64,000 nucleotides of DNA from PSRF01 sp051000815. GTDB lineage: Bacteria > Acidobacteriota > Blastocatellia > Pyrinomonadales > Pyrinomonadaceae. The position numbers and the translations under genes were made by a program. Numbering within the stretch: the first letter of the stretch is position 1; the number at the start of each line of letters is the position of its first letter. Location: positions 117,109-181,108 of the forward strand of contig JBPCNX010000092.1 of the NCBI GenBank assembly GCA_051000815.1, given 5' to 3'. The notes beneath the pieces were generated by a model that did no database searches, was not told the DNA's origin, and worked only from the letters and a program-made list of their open reading frames with translations. This document shows, piece after piece, positions 46,451 through 53,850 of this stretch.

Positions 46451-46957
46451 ATGAAATCAAAAACATTCACCAGGCACTTCCTGCAACTTCTCTTTGCGAC
46501 AACGCTGTTAGCTCTGCCGGCGTTTTATGCCAACGCCTTCGCGCAGTCGCCGCCGAATATCAACGTCAGTGGTTATGTGTCGGGCGATAGCGTCCGCCGC
46601 GGACGCTCCGCTCAAGCTGTGGTCGTGATGGACATTCCGTCAGGTTTTCACGTGCACTCGAACAGGCCGCTCGAGAAATTTCTGATCGCCACCCAACTGC
46701 AAATTGAGGCGCCCAATGGCGTGCGGGTCGGTTCCGTGATCTATCCCCGCCCGATCTTGCGTTCACTGAAGTTTTCTAAGAATCGAGTGGCAGTGTTTGA
46801 AGGTCGCACGACGATGCGATTTAACGTGACCGTGCCGGCTAATTTCGGCTCCGACTCGACTCAGTTGAAAGCCAAACTGCGGTATCAGAGCTGCAATGAT
46901 GAGCTTTGCTTCAAGCCCGAAACCCGGGAGACGTGGATCAAAGTGAAAGTGAGATAG
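46451..46957 (+). CDS. Exported DsbD N-terminal-domain-like protein
   Basis: A 168-residue exported protein (signal peptide about 1-31). The mature part matches the immunoglobulin-like N-terminal domain of DsbD: PSGFHVHSNRPLEKFLIATQ, MRFNVTVPANFG and the cysteine pair in YQSCNDELCFKPE. In DsbD this domain passes electrons from the membrane domain to DsbC and related proteins; here no membrane or thioredoxin domain follows, so another transmembrane partner must be encoded elsewhere or it works alone. I start at 46451, where the signal peptide begins. Confidence 0.85.
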   Translation: MKSKTFTRHFLQLLFATTLLALPAFYANAFAQSPPNINVSGYVSGDSVRRGRSAQAVVVMDIPSGFHVHSNRPLEKFLIATQLQIEAPNGVRVGSVIYPRPILRSLKFSKNRVAVFEGRTTMRFNVTVPANFGSDSTQLKAKLRYQSCNDELCFKPETRETWIKVKVR

Positions 46958-47061
46958 GGACGATTGCCGCTTTCCTACCAGGATTGAAAGAAGCAATCCC
47001 ACGCGCACCAGGAAATCAATCTCCGTGGTTATTGCCCAAATCGGCAATCGGAAATTCCTCG

Positions 47062-47919
47062 TTACCCCGTCCTCCCAATGACCGACATCAACCGTCCCAC
47101 CTTACCCTGAATTGATTTCTCGCGGCGGTAGGAAAAAAAAAGATCTGTGCGGCACATCGTGCAAAGCGGTGCAGTATGAATTCGCCTACTCTCTACTCCC
47201 GCCGCATTTAACTGTTCTCGATTCGCCTTCAGTAAATCGATGTAAGCATGGCCCTCGCGCGTAGACACGAAAAGCTCATCGGCGTAGGCGAAGCGTTCCT
47301 TGAAACCCTCGATTACCTCGGGACCAACCTCATAACAACATGAGGCCGCCGCCGGTCCGATGGCGACCCGCAAATCAGACGGCTTAGCGCCGTATTCCTG
47401 CGTCATTCTTTCTATCGCGTAGAGCACAATGCCGGCGAAGGTGCCGCGCCAGCCGGCGTGCACAGCGGCGAACGAACCTGATTTCGGATCGGCAATTAGC
47501 AGCGGCACGCAGTCAGCCGTCTTCACACCTGCGAGAATCTTATGAGCATCGCTGACGATCGCATCGCAGAAGACTGTATCGCCTAGAGAATTTTCCGCCG
47601 GCTTCGCTTCCGCAACTGAGTTGACCACGCGCACATTAGTGCCATGCATCTGCCAGCAGCCTGCCAAGCTCCATTCGCCGGCGAAAAGCTTGAGAAACCG
47701 GCGGCGATTCTCCAGAATGTTCTCAGCGGTGTCTTCATTGAATCCGGCAAGATTGAGCGCCGCTTCGGGCATTGGACTTACGCCGCCAAGACGAGAGGAG
47801 AAACCGTTTGTGAATCCGTCATTTTCAAGCGGCGCGCAAATCAGAGCTCGCATACCATCAAGTTCACGCCAGTAGAAGCCGGCGTCCCGTAGTTGTGATT
47901 CATCTGTGATTGTTTCCAT
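47062..47919 (-). CDS. pgeF: Purine nucleoside phosphorylase/laccase-domain protein PgeF (YfiH)
   Basis: A 285-residue protein of the multicopper-like DUF152 family. NGFSSRLGGVS, WQMHGTNV (zinc His), VKTADCVPLL (zinc Cys) and AAVHAGWRGTFAG (zinc His) are all present. Family members act on purine nucleosides and on misincorporated peptidoglycan residues. The start is at 47919, or at 47925 or 47931, all Met codons; GFYWREL in the N-terminus favours the upstream starts over Met at 47850. Each choice overlaps acpS head to head. Confidence 0.88.
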   Translation of the reverse strand: METITDESQLRDAGFYWRELDGMRALICAPLENDGFTNGFSSRLGGVSPMPEAALNLAGFNEDTAENILENRRRFLKLFAGEWSLAGCWQMHGTNVRVVNSVAEAKPAENSLGDTVFCDAIVSDAHKILAGVKTADCVPLLIADPKSGSFAAVHAGWRGTFAGIVLYAIERMTQEYGAKPSDLRVAIGPAAASCCYEVGPEVIEGFKERFAYADELFVSTREGHAYIDLLKANREQLNAAGVESRRIHTAPLCTMCRTDLFFSYRREKSIQGKVGRLMSVIGRTG

Positions 47920-48286
47920 CGGCATAGACATTATCGAAGTTCGGCGAGTTCGCGAAGTGCTCGCACGCACGCCGCGTTTTGCTGAGCGTGTCTTCACTGA
48001 CGCTGAACGGGCTTATTGCGAAAGCCGGGGGATAGTAGCCGCCGAACACTATGCGGCCCGTTTTGCGGCGAAAGAAGCGGCGCTCAAAGCGTTACAAACG
48101 GGGTGGCGTGGCGGCATCGGCTGGCAGGATGTGGAGATTTGTGCGCGCGACTCTGGCGCGCCTTACCTGATTTTCCACGAGATGGCAAAACAACTCTTTG
48201 AAGCGACCGGGGCGACCGCGACACACCTTTCAATCTCACACACCAGCGAACATGCGATCGCTCAAGTCGTGCTGGAACGGGACTAA
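47906..48286 (+). CDS. acpS: Holo-[acyl-carrier-protein] synthase
   Basis: A 126-residue phosphopantetheinyl transferase that transfers 4'-phosphopantetheine from CoA to ACP. SIGIDIIEVRRVREVL (catalytic Asp near residue 8), RVFTDAERAYCES and RFAAKEAALKAL (Glu near 57) match the family. The start is GTG at 47906, giving the conserved N-terminus; no later start preserves it. The first 14 bases overlap the 5' end of pgeF on the opposite strand. No Shine-Dalgarno is seen. Confidence 0.92.
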   Translation: MIVSIGIDIIEVRRVREVLARTPRFAERVFTDAERAYCESRGIVAAEHYAARFAAKEAALKALQTGWRGGIGWQDVEICARDSGAPYLIFHEMAKQLFEATGATATHLSISHTSEHAIAQVVLERD

Positions 48287-48305
48287 GAGTCTGCGTTACT
48301 GTAAA

Positions 48306-48460
48306 AGCGGCTCTGCCGCCTGATGTGCGAAGGTCTCTGACCTTCCGTAAGGCTCTCAACCTCACCGGGGCTGCGCCCCTTTTATAGCGGCTTTGCCGCC
48401 TGATGTGCGGAAGGTCTCTGACCTTCCGTAAGGCTCTCAACCTCACCGGGGCTGCGCCCC
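48306..48460 (+). repeat. Two tandem REP units upstream of the RAYT gene
   Basis: Direct copies at 48306-48379 and 48386-48460, nearly identical. Each starts agcggct(c/t)tgccgcc, then tgatgtgcg, then an aggtctctgacctt palindrome, and ends ccggggctgcgcccc. Three small hairpins fit in each unit. Confidence 0.88.
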
Positions 48461-48481
48461 CGCCTCACAAGGAGCAAACTC

Positions 48482-49035
48482 ATGCCTCACCAGTTTCAAA
48501 TCTCACGGGACTCCCAGGCACTTTACATCACAATAGTAGCAAAGGACCGCTTACCGGTCTTTCAAACTGACACAATCAAGTCAATCGTGTGCCAAGCGCT
48601 TGATGAAGCGAGGAAGTCGGGAGGTTTCCTACTCTTCGCTTACGTCATCATGCTCGAGCATCTGCATCTGGTGACCGACCAGCCGAAAAATTCAGCAGAC
48701 GTGCTGCGGTGCATCAAAGGCATAACGGCCCGGCGAGTGATTGATCACCTGAAAGAGAATCATTACGAAAGTTCGCTTGCGAAATGCGGCATCAGGAATG
48801 GAAACGTAAGCACAACTACTCGCTGTGGCAACAGGAAAAGAACGTCCTTTCGATCTTCAGTGAGGCGATGCTGATGCAAAAGGTAAACTACATTCACCTT
48901 AATCCCGTAAGAGCAGGGCTGGTTGAGAGAGCCGTTGACTATCGGTGGTCGAGCGCAAGAATTTGGCAAGGGTGCGCGAAGCCCGATGAGCCTTTAAGAG
49001 TGGATATGGATCGAATCCTCTGGAGAAGGGCATAG
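48482..49035 (+). pseudogene. REP-associated tyrosine transposase (RAYT), frameshifted
   Basis: AAGGAG and ATG at 48482 open a Y1-transposase-like protein: QISRDSQALYITIVAKDRLP, HUH motif in VIMLEHLHLV, and DVLRCIKGITARRVI. At about 48783 one base is missing; the frame must shift to read SLAK then RHQEWKRKHNYSLWQQEKN, KVNYIHLNPVRAGLV (with the catalytic Tyr) and WSSARIW, ending at 49035. The restored protein has about 184 residues, a normal RAYT length. RAYTs mobilise REP sequences; as it stands no full product can be made unless frameshifting or a sequencing error is involved. Confidence 0.85.
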
Positions 49036-49058
49036 CCCTCAGAACTGCCGAACTTGCC

Positions 49059-49160
49059 GGAAGGTCAAAGACCTTCCGCACATCGAGCGGCAGAGCCGCA
49101 GGGAAGTTAGCGGCTTTCCAGAAGGTCAAAGACTTTCCGCACATCGAGCGGCAGCGCCGC
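49059..49160 (-). repeat. Two inverted REP units downstream of the RAYT gene
   Basis: Copies at 49059-49099 and 49120-49160: gaaggtcaaaga(c/c)ttcc-type palindrome, gcacatcgagcggcag, then (a/c)gccgc. They are the inverse of the upstream units, so REP pairs face each other across the RAYT gene. Confidence 0.85.
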
Positions 49161-49191
49161 AAGGATGTGTGCGGCTCGAAGGAAGAGAGCC

Positions 49192-51687
49192 TTACCGCAG
49201 CTCGTTAACCAAACTCTTTCGACCGCTGCCGTTAATATTCACTCGGGTCGTACTGTTGGAGATCTGATACGCGTGGGGCGAAGCGATTTTAGGTGTGGAG
49301 TTTCGCGCGAGGGTGGGGGCTTGATCAAGCCATTCAACAGCTGCGCCGCTCGCTTCCTGTGATTCCCGCAGGTTGCCGTGGTTATAGCATTCAAAGTTTG
49401 GTGCAAGGCGCTCAGTGATCGCGATTAGTTCGCGGTGAGGGCACGAAAGCGTCGAAAGCAGACCACTATCGATGTCCGTCTCCACAAACTTGATCCCCTC
49501 GGGACATTCAAACGCGCGTCCCCCAAGCTCGGGCCGCAAGCTTACGGCTCCCTGCATAAACTCAGACCAGGCCGGCAAGGCCGCCGTCGCGCCGGTCAAA
49601 CCTAATTGACTGTTATCGTCAAAACCAATCCAGACGACGCAAACCAGATTTGGCGTGTAGCCGATAAACCACCCATCGCGAGACGTTCCCGTCTTGCCGG
49701 CGATCGCTGTCCCTTTTACCGAACCACGTGCAGCCCTGCCAGTACCATGATCTACGGCAGCCGCGAGCATGTTTGTGATCATGTAGGCTGTCGTGGAGCT
49801 GATCACCTGAGGCTCGTCACCCGCCATTGTGTGCCGCCCGGGAAGCTCTCCCACACTCGCGATCACTTTCGGCGACACGCGCCGGCCACCATTCGCAAAG
49901 CTTGCGTAGGCTGCGGCCATTTGCAAAGGCGTCGCCTCAGTTGTTCCTAAAGCAAGAGCCGGATAACGCTCCGGTCGAGGTAAACCAAACTGCCAGGCCA
50001 GGTTTGCCACCCGAGCCAGGCCAGTCTGCATCGCGACATCGACAGTTACGACATTCAGCGACTTAACTAATCCGGTCCGCATCGTTACCGGGCGCCCCGA
50101 GTAGCCGCCGCCGAAGTTTGCCGGGCGATAGACTTTGTTCCGATCGTAAGTAAACTCGCGCGGCGCATCTTCATACGTTTGCATCGGCGAGAACCCGTCC
50201 TCGATGGCCGCCGCATAAACAAATGGCTTGAAGGTGGAACCCGGCTGTCGTCGCGCGTCCGTCGCTCGATTCAGTTGCGACGCTCCATAGTTCCGGCCAC
50301 CGACCATCGCCAGCACATTTCCGGTGCGCGGGTCGAGCGCGACCAGCGCCGCCTCCGGCTTCACTGCCCGGCCCTTGTAGGTCTTTTCGAGTCGACTCAA
50401 TTGGCGTTGCAGAGCAACATCCGCCAACTGCTGCAACTCCAAATCGATCGTCGTATACACTCGCCGCGTGTCAGCGGAAGCGTCGCGCTCGAATTCGGCG
50501 ACGCGAGTGACGTAGTCGATAAAGTGCGGCGCCACAGAACGTACGTCGTCAGTCAGCGGCACGACTGCCACCGGTTCGCGGGTCGTAACGCTTGCCAGTT
50601 CACTGCTAATCCAACCGTCGCGCGCCATCGCCGCCAATACAGTATCCCTGCGCGCACGAGTTTCGTTTTGGTGTCGTTCGGGCGAATAACGCGAGGGGCC
50701 TTGAATCATCCCGGCAATCGTCGCCGCCTCATTGAGAGACAATTCCTTCAATTCCTTGCCAAAGTAAATGGCGGCTGCCTGGTCAATCCCGCGCGCGATC
50801 ACGGAGCCGCGTTGCCCCAGGTACACCTCGTTGCAGTAGAGCGCAAAGATATCTTCTTTTGACAGTCGTCGCTCCAGTGCAAAGGCCAGCATCGCTTCGG
50901 CATACTTGCGGTGAAACGTGCGCTCCGGGGAAAGATAGGTGTTCTTGACGAGTTGCTGTGTGATCGTGGATCCGCCCTGCCCGATTCGTTCGTCTCCCGC
51001 GTTTCGCAGGAGCGCGCGCGCGACGCCAAACACGTCGAGCCCGGAATGCTGGAAAAAGCGATGGTCTTCAGTTGCAAGGATCGCATGGACGAGCACTGGC
51101 GGAATTTCGTTGTAGGACAGCGCCTTTCGCTGGCCGTTCTTGGCCGATAAATCGTTCGTAAGCACTTCTGGTTCGAGTGTAAATGAGTCGAGCGAGAGGT
51201 TGTCGCCGGTAAGTTCCTCAATTCTTCCCTCAGAAAAGCGGATGCGCACAACGTGGGGTTGGATCGTTCTTTCGAGACGTCGCGGGCGGAGCTCGACCAT
51301 TTCGGAGCTTTTGGTGAAACTGCCACTCCAAACGTCGCTCGCGTTGGTTTCAATGTAGCCTGCGCGACCGAGGGCGTTGACCAATGCTTCAGCCGTGAAT
51401 CCCTGTCCCCCGCGCAGAGTTCGCGGGGAGGCATAAAGTCCCGGCCGGCTGGTGAGGTAACCCTTCGCCAGTCGCGCATCGATTAATTTTGAATGGTACT
51501 TATAAGACCGCAGTAGAGCGTCGCTTCCGGCGATGGTCGCGAGCAGCAGGAGAGTGGTAATTGATTGAAGAACAACACGGCGGTAGGAGAGGGCGCGGCC
51601 AGTGTGAAGCTTACGACCAAGATGCCTGAACCTCCGGAGAAAGGGAGGTCGGCGGTCTTCCGGTACGGACGTGATTTCGATGGTCAT
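49192..51687 (-). CDS. Class A penicillin-binding protein, PBP1b-like
   Basis: An 831-residue bifunctional peptidoglycan synthase. An N-terminal membrane anchor (about 40-60) is followed by a UB2H-like region (RAGYIETNASDVWSGSF), a GT51 transglycosylase domain with catalytic Glu in ILATEDHRFFQHSG and QGGSTITQQLVKN, and a transpeptidase domain with RQPGSTFKPFVYAAAIE (active Ser), SLNVV (SxN) and GKTGTSRDGWF (KTG). Both activities look intact. The C-terminus extends about 70 residues past the domain. A 42-base repeat hairpin lies just upstream of the ATG. Confidence 0.95.
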   Translation of the reverse strand: MTIEITSVPEDRRPPFLRRFRHLGRKLHTGRALSYRRVVLQSITTLLLLATIAGSDALLRSYKYHSKLIDARLAKGYLTSRPGLYASPRTLRGGQGFTAEALVNALGRAGYIETNASDVWSGSFTKSSEMVELRPRRLERTIQPHVVRIRFSEGRIEELTGDNLSLDSFTLEPEVLTNDLSAKNGQRKALSYNEIPPVLVHAILATEDHRFFQHSGLDVFGVARALLRNAGDERIGQGGSTITQQLVKNTYLSPERTFHRKYAEAMLAFALERRLSKEDIFALYCNEVYLGQRGSVIARGIDQAAAIYFGKELKELSLNEAATIAGMIQGPSRYSPERHQNETRARRDTVLAAMARDGWISSELASVTTREPVAVVPLTDDVRSVAPHFIDYVTRVAEFERDASADTRRVYTTIDLELQQLADVALQRQLSRLEKTYKGRAVKPEAALVALDPRTGNVLAMVGGRNYGASQLNRATDARRQPGSTFKPFVYAAAIEDGFSPMQTYEDAPREFTYDRNKVYRPANFGGGYSGRPVTMRTGLVKSLNVVTVDVAMQTGLARVANLAWQFGLPRPERYPALALGTTEATPLQMAAAYASFANGGRRVSPKVIASVGELPGRHTMAGDEPQVISSTTAYMITNMLAAAVDHGTGRAARGSVKGTAIAGKTGTSRDGWFIGYTPNLVCVVWIGFDDNSQLGLTGATAALPAWSEFMQGAVSLRPELGGRAFECPEGIKFVETDIDSGLLSTLSCPHRELIAITERLAPNFECYNHGNLRESQEASGAAVEWLDQAPTLARNSTPKIASPHAYQISNSTTRVNINGSGRKSLVNELR

Positions 51688-51695
51688 ATGCGCAA

Positions 51696-51798
51696 GTTTC
51701 GGGTTTCGGGTTTCGGGTTTCGAGTTTCGAGTTTGTAGTGCGAAGTTTGGAGCTTCGGAACACGAAAACCTGGAACCCGGAACTTGAAACCCGGAACT
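51696..51798. repeat. Inverted heptamer arms forming a long hairpin
   Basis: Left arm 51696-51737: gtttcgg three times, gtttcga twice, gtttgta. Right arm 51757-51798: ggaacac, gaaaacc, tggaacc, cggaact, tgaaacc, cggaact. Each arm is exactly six units; the loop is 19 bases. It lies nine bases upstream of the PBP start. Confidence 0.9.
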
Positions 51799-51962
51799 CG
51801 CCCAGTCGCAACCCTTCGTTAACCTATTAATTCGTTATGTTTCTTATAGACAGTTAATCAGCCGGAAATTCTTGAGGGACTACTGCAAATCTCGATCGTG
51901 AGGTCTCACTCGGCCTTGCACAAAAAGTCGGGTTCTGAGGACGAATTGCTACGCTATTCTTC

Positions 51963-52050
51963 ATTCGTGCCGATTCGTGTTTATTCGTGGATCGTGTTTC
52001 GCCGAACCAGTTGGCTTACGATCCACGAAAAAACACGAAGCATCACGAAC
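51963..52050. repeat. Inverted ten-base repeat arms (TTCGTG type)
   Basis: Left arm 51963-51996: attcgtgccg, attcgtgttt, attcgtggat, cgtg. Right arm 52019-52050 is the inverse (cgatccacg, aaaaaacacg, aagcatcacg). The central 22 bases hold a smaller pairing. This sequence type is seen in other bacterial phyla. Confidence 0.8.
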
Positions 52051-52118
52051 TATACAAGAGGCAACCGGGCGACGATCACTGCCGATTTGTAGACTCTTTG
52101 TGCAAGGCTGTCGCAGTC

Positions 52119-53012
52119 TCAGGCGTTAGAAGTTGGGAGGCGGGACTTAAGAGCTGGGAGTTGTGATTTCGAACGGCCGCGACGAAGCTGATACCATTTT
52201 GGCGCCGCCTTGATCGCAGCTTCAATTCGCAGCTTAATATCCGGCACACTCTCAATCCCGGCGGCGTAACCCGCTGCAAGCAACTCATCGGCGCGACCCA
52301 TTTCGTCCCAGCGAATGTGTCCCACTCGCGGTCTGATCACAAGATCGGCGGATTGGAGTTGAGCCAAAGAAGCCATCCTTTGCACGAGCAACATCGACTG
52401 AATAACGACACTGATTATCGACAGCGAAGGGCCCAGAAATTTCGCGCCCTCGGCGTTTACGTCAACGGCAATAACCAGGTCCGCACCCATCGCCCGCGCC
52501 ACATCAACTGGAACATTCGCAACGAGACCACCATCGACGAGTTGCCTTCCCTGGTCATCCACAACCGGAACGTACCAGCCGGGAATCGCGCAGCTCGCTC
52601 GTATCGCAAACGGCACGTCGCCAGTGTCACGCAGGATCACTGCTTTTCCGGTGCTGAGTTCTGTAGCAACTGCGGCAAACGGGATTGGCAATTCCTCGAA
52701 ACGTGTCACGGGCAAAAGCGAGCGCAGATACTGTTCAAGCCGTTCATTGGTCTGCACACCACTCCGAGACATGGTCATGCGTCCGACATCCCGCCAGCGC
52801 AGGCCCTTGCCCAGAGCCGCAATCTCGGGAAGTGGCATCCCCGAAGCCATCGTGCCGCCAACCAAAGCGCCCGCTGACGTGCCGGCAATAAAGTCGAGCG
52901 GAATCCCGTTTTCAACGAGTGCTTTCAGGACACCCACATGCGCGATACCGCGAGCCGCTCCTCCGGAAAGTGCTAAACCTATGAGGGGTATTTTGGGCTT
53001 GTTGCGAACCAT
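52119..53012 (-). CDS. Patatin-like phospholipase (RssA/NTE type)
   Basis: A 297-residue serine lipid acyl hydrolase. IGLALSGGAARGIAHVGVL is the oxyanion motif, FIAGTSAGALVGG carries the nucleophile Ser (about 45), and LVDGGLVANVPV the catalytic Asp (about 167). It has no signal peptide; cytoplasmic or membrane-peripheral. The last 15 residues (SKSQLPALKSRLPTSNA) are encoded by heptamer repeats at 52125-52166. It is the last gene of the envelope operon and follows the SurA-like gene after a repeat-filled 42-base gap. Confidence 0.92.
   Translation of the reverse strand: MVRNKPKIPLIGLALSGGAARGIAHVGVLKALVENGIPLDFIAGTSAGALVGGTMASGMPLPEIAALGKGLRWRDVGRMTMSRSGVQTNERLEQYLRSLLPVTRFEELPIPFAAVATELSTGKAVILRDTGDVPFAIRASCAIPGWYVPVVDDQGRQLVDGGLVANVPVDVARAMGADLVIAVDVNAEGAKFLGPSLSIISVVIQSMLLVQRMASLAQLQSADLVIRPRVGHIRWDEMGRADELLAAGYAAGIESVPDIKLRIEAAIKAAPKWYQLRRGRSKSQLPALKSRLPTSNA
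52125..52166. repeat. Heptamer repeat inside the 3' end of the patatin gene
   Basis: Units ttagaag, ttgggag, gcgggac, ttaagag, ctgggag, ttgtgat. Being seven bases long they shift frame each unit and so encode a 7-residue-periodic tail. Confidence 0.8.
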
Positions 53013-53016
53013 CGGG

Positions 53017-53051
53017 TTTTGATCTTTGGCCTTTGGTCTTGGCCTTTGAAA
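53017..53051. repeat. Heptamer repeat filling the SurA-patatin gap
   Basis: Units ttttgat, ctttggc, ctttggt, cttggcc, tttgaaa. They span the interval from four bases before the patatin start to three bases after the SurA-like stop. Confidence 0.8.
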
Positions 53052-53054
53052 TTT

Positions 53055-53768
53055 TCAGACCGGGCTGAGTGTAACGATTTCCGCTCGCTCGCGGGAGCTA
53101 TCGAGAAAAGCATCAGTATCGGATTCAATCTTAGCTTCGGTGAGGGTGATTTCGATCTCGCCGCTCGCTTCTTCAAGAGTCGGGATAATTTGTCCGGGAG
53201 ATCGACTGCGCAACCTCGGCACATAGACATCGTTGTAGTAGTCCGCAATCTCCTTCTGACTTATCAAGACAAAGTTGCGAAAGCGGAAGTCAAGGTACTT
53301 TTCAATCCTAACGCGCTGTTCCAGGATTTCATCCAGCCGCTCAGAGGTCAAACCTACCAGCATCAATCGCTGCTGAAAATCCGCTGCCGAAGGAAAGGCC
53401 TTGCTCAACTGATCGCGGGCATTCTTCACTTCTTCCGCAGTCGGAGCAATTGTCGGCAACTTCTCGGCTTCCTGTAGGATCAGTCTCTGGTCAACGACGA
53501 GGTGCAAGGCGCGATTCAGATCCTGCGATGTCGGCGAGACCAAAGGCGTCTGCGGTTGAAGTGCCAGTTGCCACACCAGGTCAGAGTAAGTAATCAGGTC
53601 AGTTCGCACGCCGGCATTTACCGTTGCGACCATCCGATCAACGACTTCCTGCGCGGAGCACGGGGAAACCGGGAAGCACAGGGAAACTGGGGAACAGGTG
53701 AACAGGGTAACAGTCAGCATGAAACCACTGAACCTACGGAGACTCTTTAGTTTGATTAACTTCCTCAT
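53055..53768 (-). CDS. Exported SurA N-terminal-domain protein
   Basis: A 237-residue exported protein with the SurA/trigger-factor-like helical N-terminal domain: VVDRMVATVNAGVRTDLITYSDL, then LVVDQRLILQEAEKL and RVRIEKYLDFRF. No parvulin isomerase domain follows, so it is a chaperone-only form. The signal peptide is unusual: its hydrophobic and cleavage regions (about residues 19-36, FTCSPVSLCFPVSPCSA) are encoded by nine-base repeats. It lies directly downstream of the Omp85 gene, as SurA-like chaperones serving outer-membrane proteins often do. Confidence 0.85.
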   Translation of the reverse strand: MRKLIKLKSLRRFSGFMLTVTLFTCSPVSLCFPVSPCSAQEVVDRMVATVNAGVRTDLITYSDLVWQLALQPQTPLVSPTSQDLNRALHLVVDQRLILQEAEKLPTIAPTAEEVKNARDQLSKAFPSAADFQQRLMLVGLTSERLDEILEQRVRIEKYLDFRFRNFVLISQKEIADYYNDVYVPRLRSRSPGQIIPTLEEASGEIEITLTEAKIESDTDAFLDSSRERAEIVTLSPV

Positions 53769-53850
53769 GATTATTTCCCTTGCCCTCGTTTCTCCATTCC
53801 CCCGTTCCTCTGTTACCCCGTGTCCCCGTTCCCCCCTGTTCCCCCGTTCC
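53661..53850. repeat. Inverted nine-base repeat arms around a start codon
   Basis: Left arm 53661-53713 (cggggaaac, cgggaagca, cagggaaac, tggggaaca, ggtgaaca, gggtaacag) lies inside the SurA-like signal-peptide coding region. Right arm 53784-53850 (cctcgtttc, tccattccc, ccgttcctc, tgttacccc, gtgtccccg, ttcccccct, gttcccccg) fills the gap up to the Omp85 stop codon. The arms are inverses of each other and the start codon at 53768 is in the loop. Confidence 0.88.

Larger units (their letters stand above)
51688..52118. other. Gene-free region with two repeat hairpins
   Basis: About 431 bases holding the heptamer hairpin at 51696-51798 and the decamer hairpin at 51963-52050; the rest is unremarkable, with no supported gene. 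Confidence 0.6.

Noticed and set aside
51696..51798. CRISPR array
   Set aside because: Units are only 7 bases, without spacers; no cas genes in the window.
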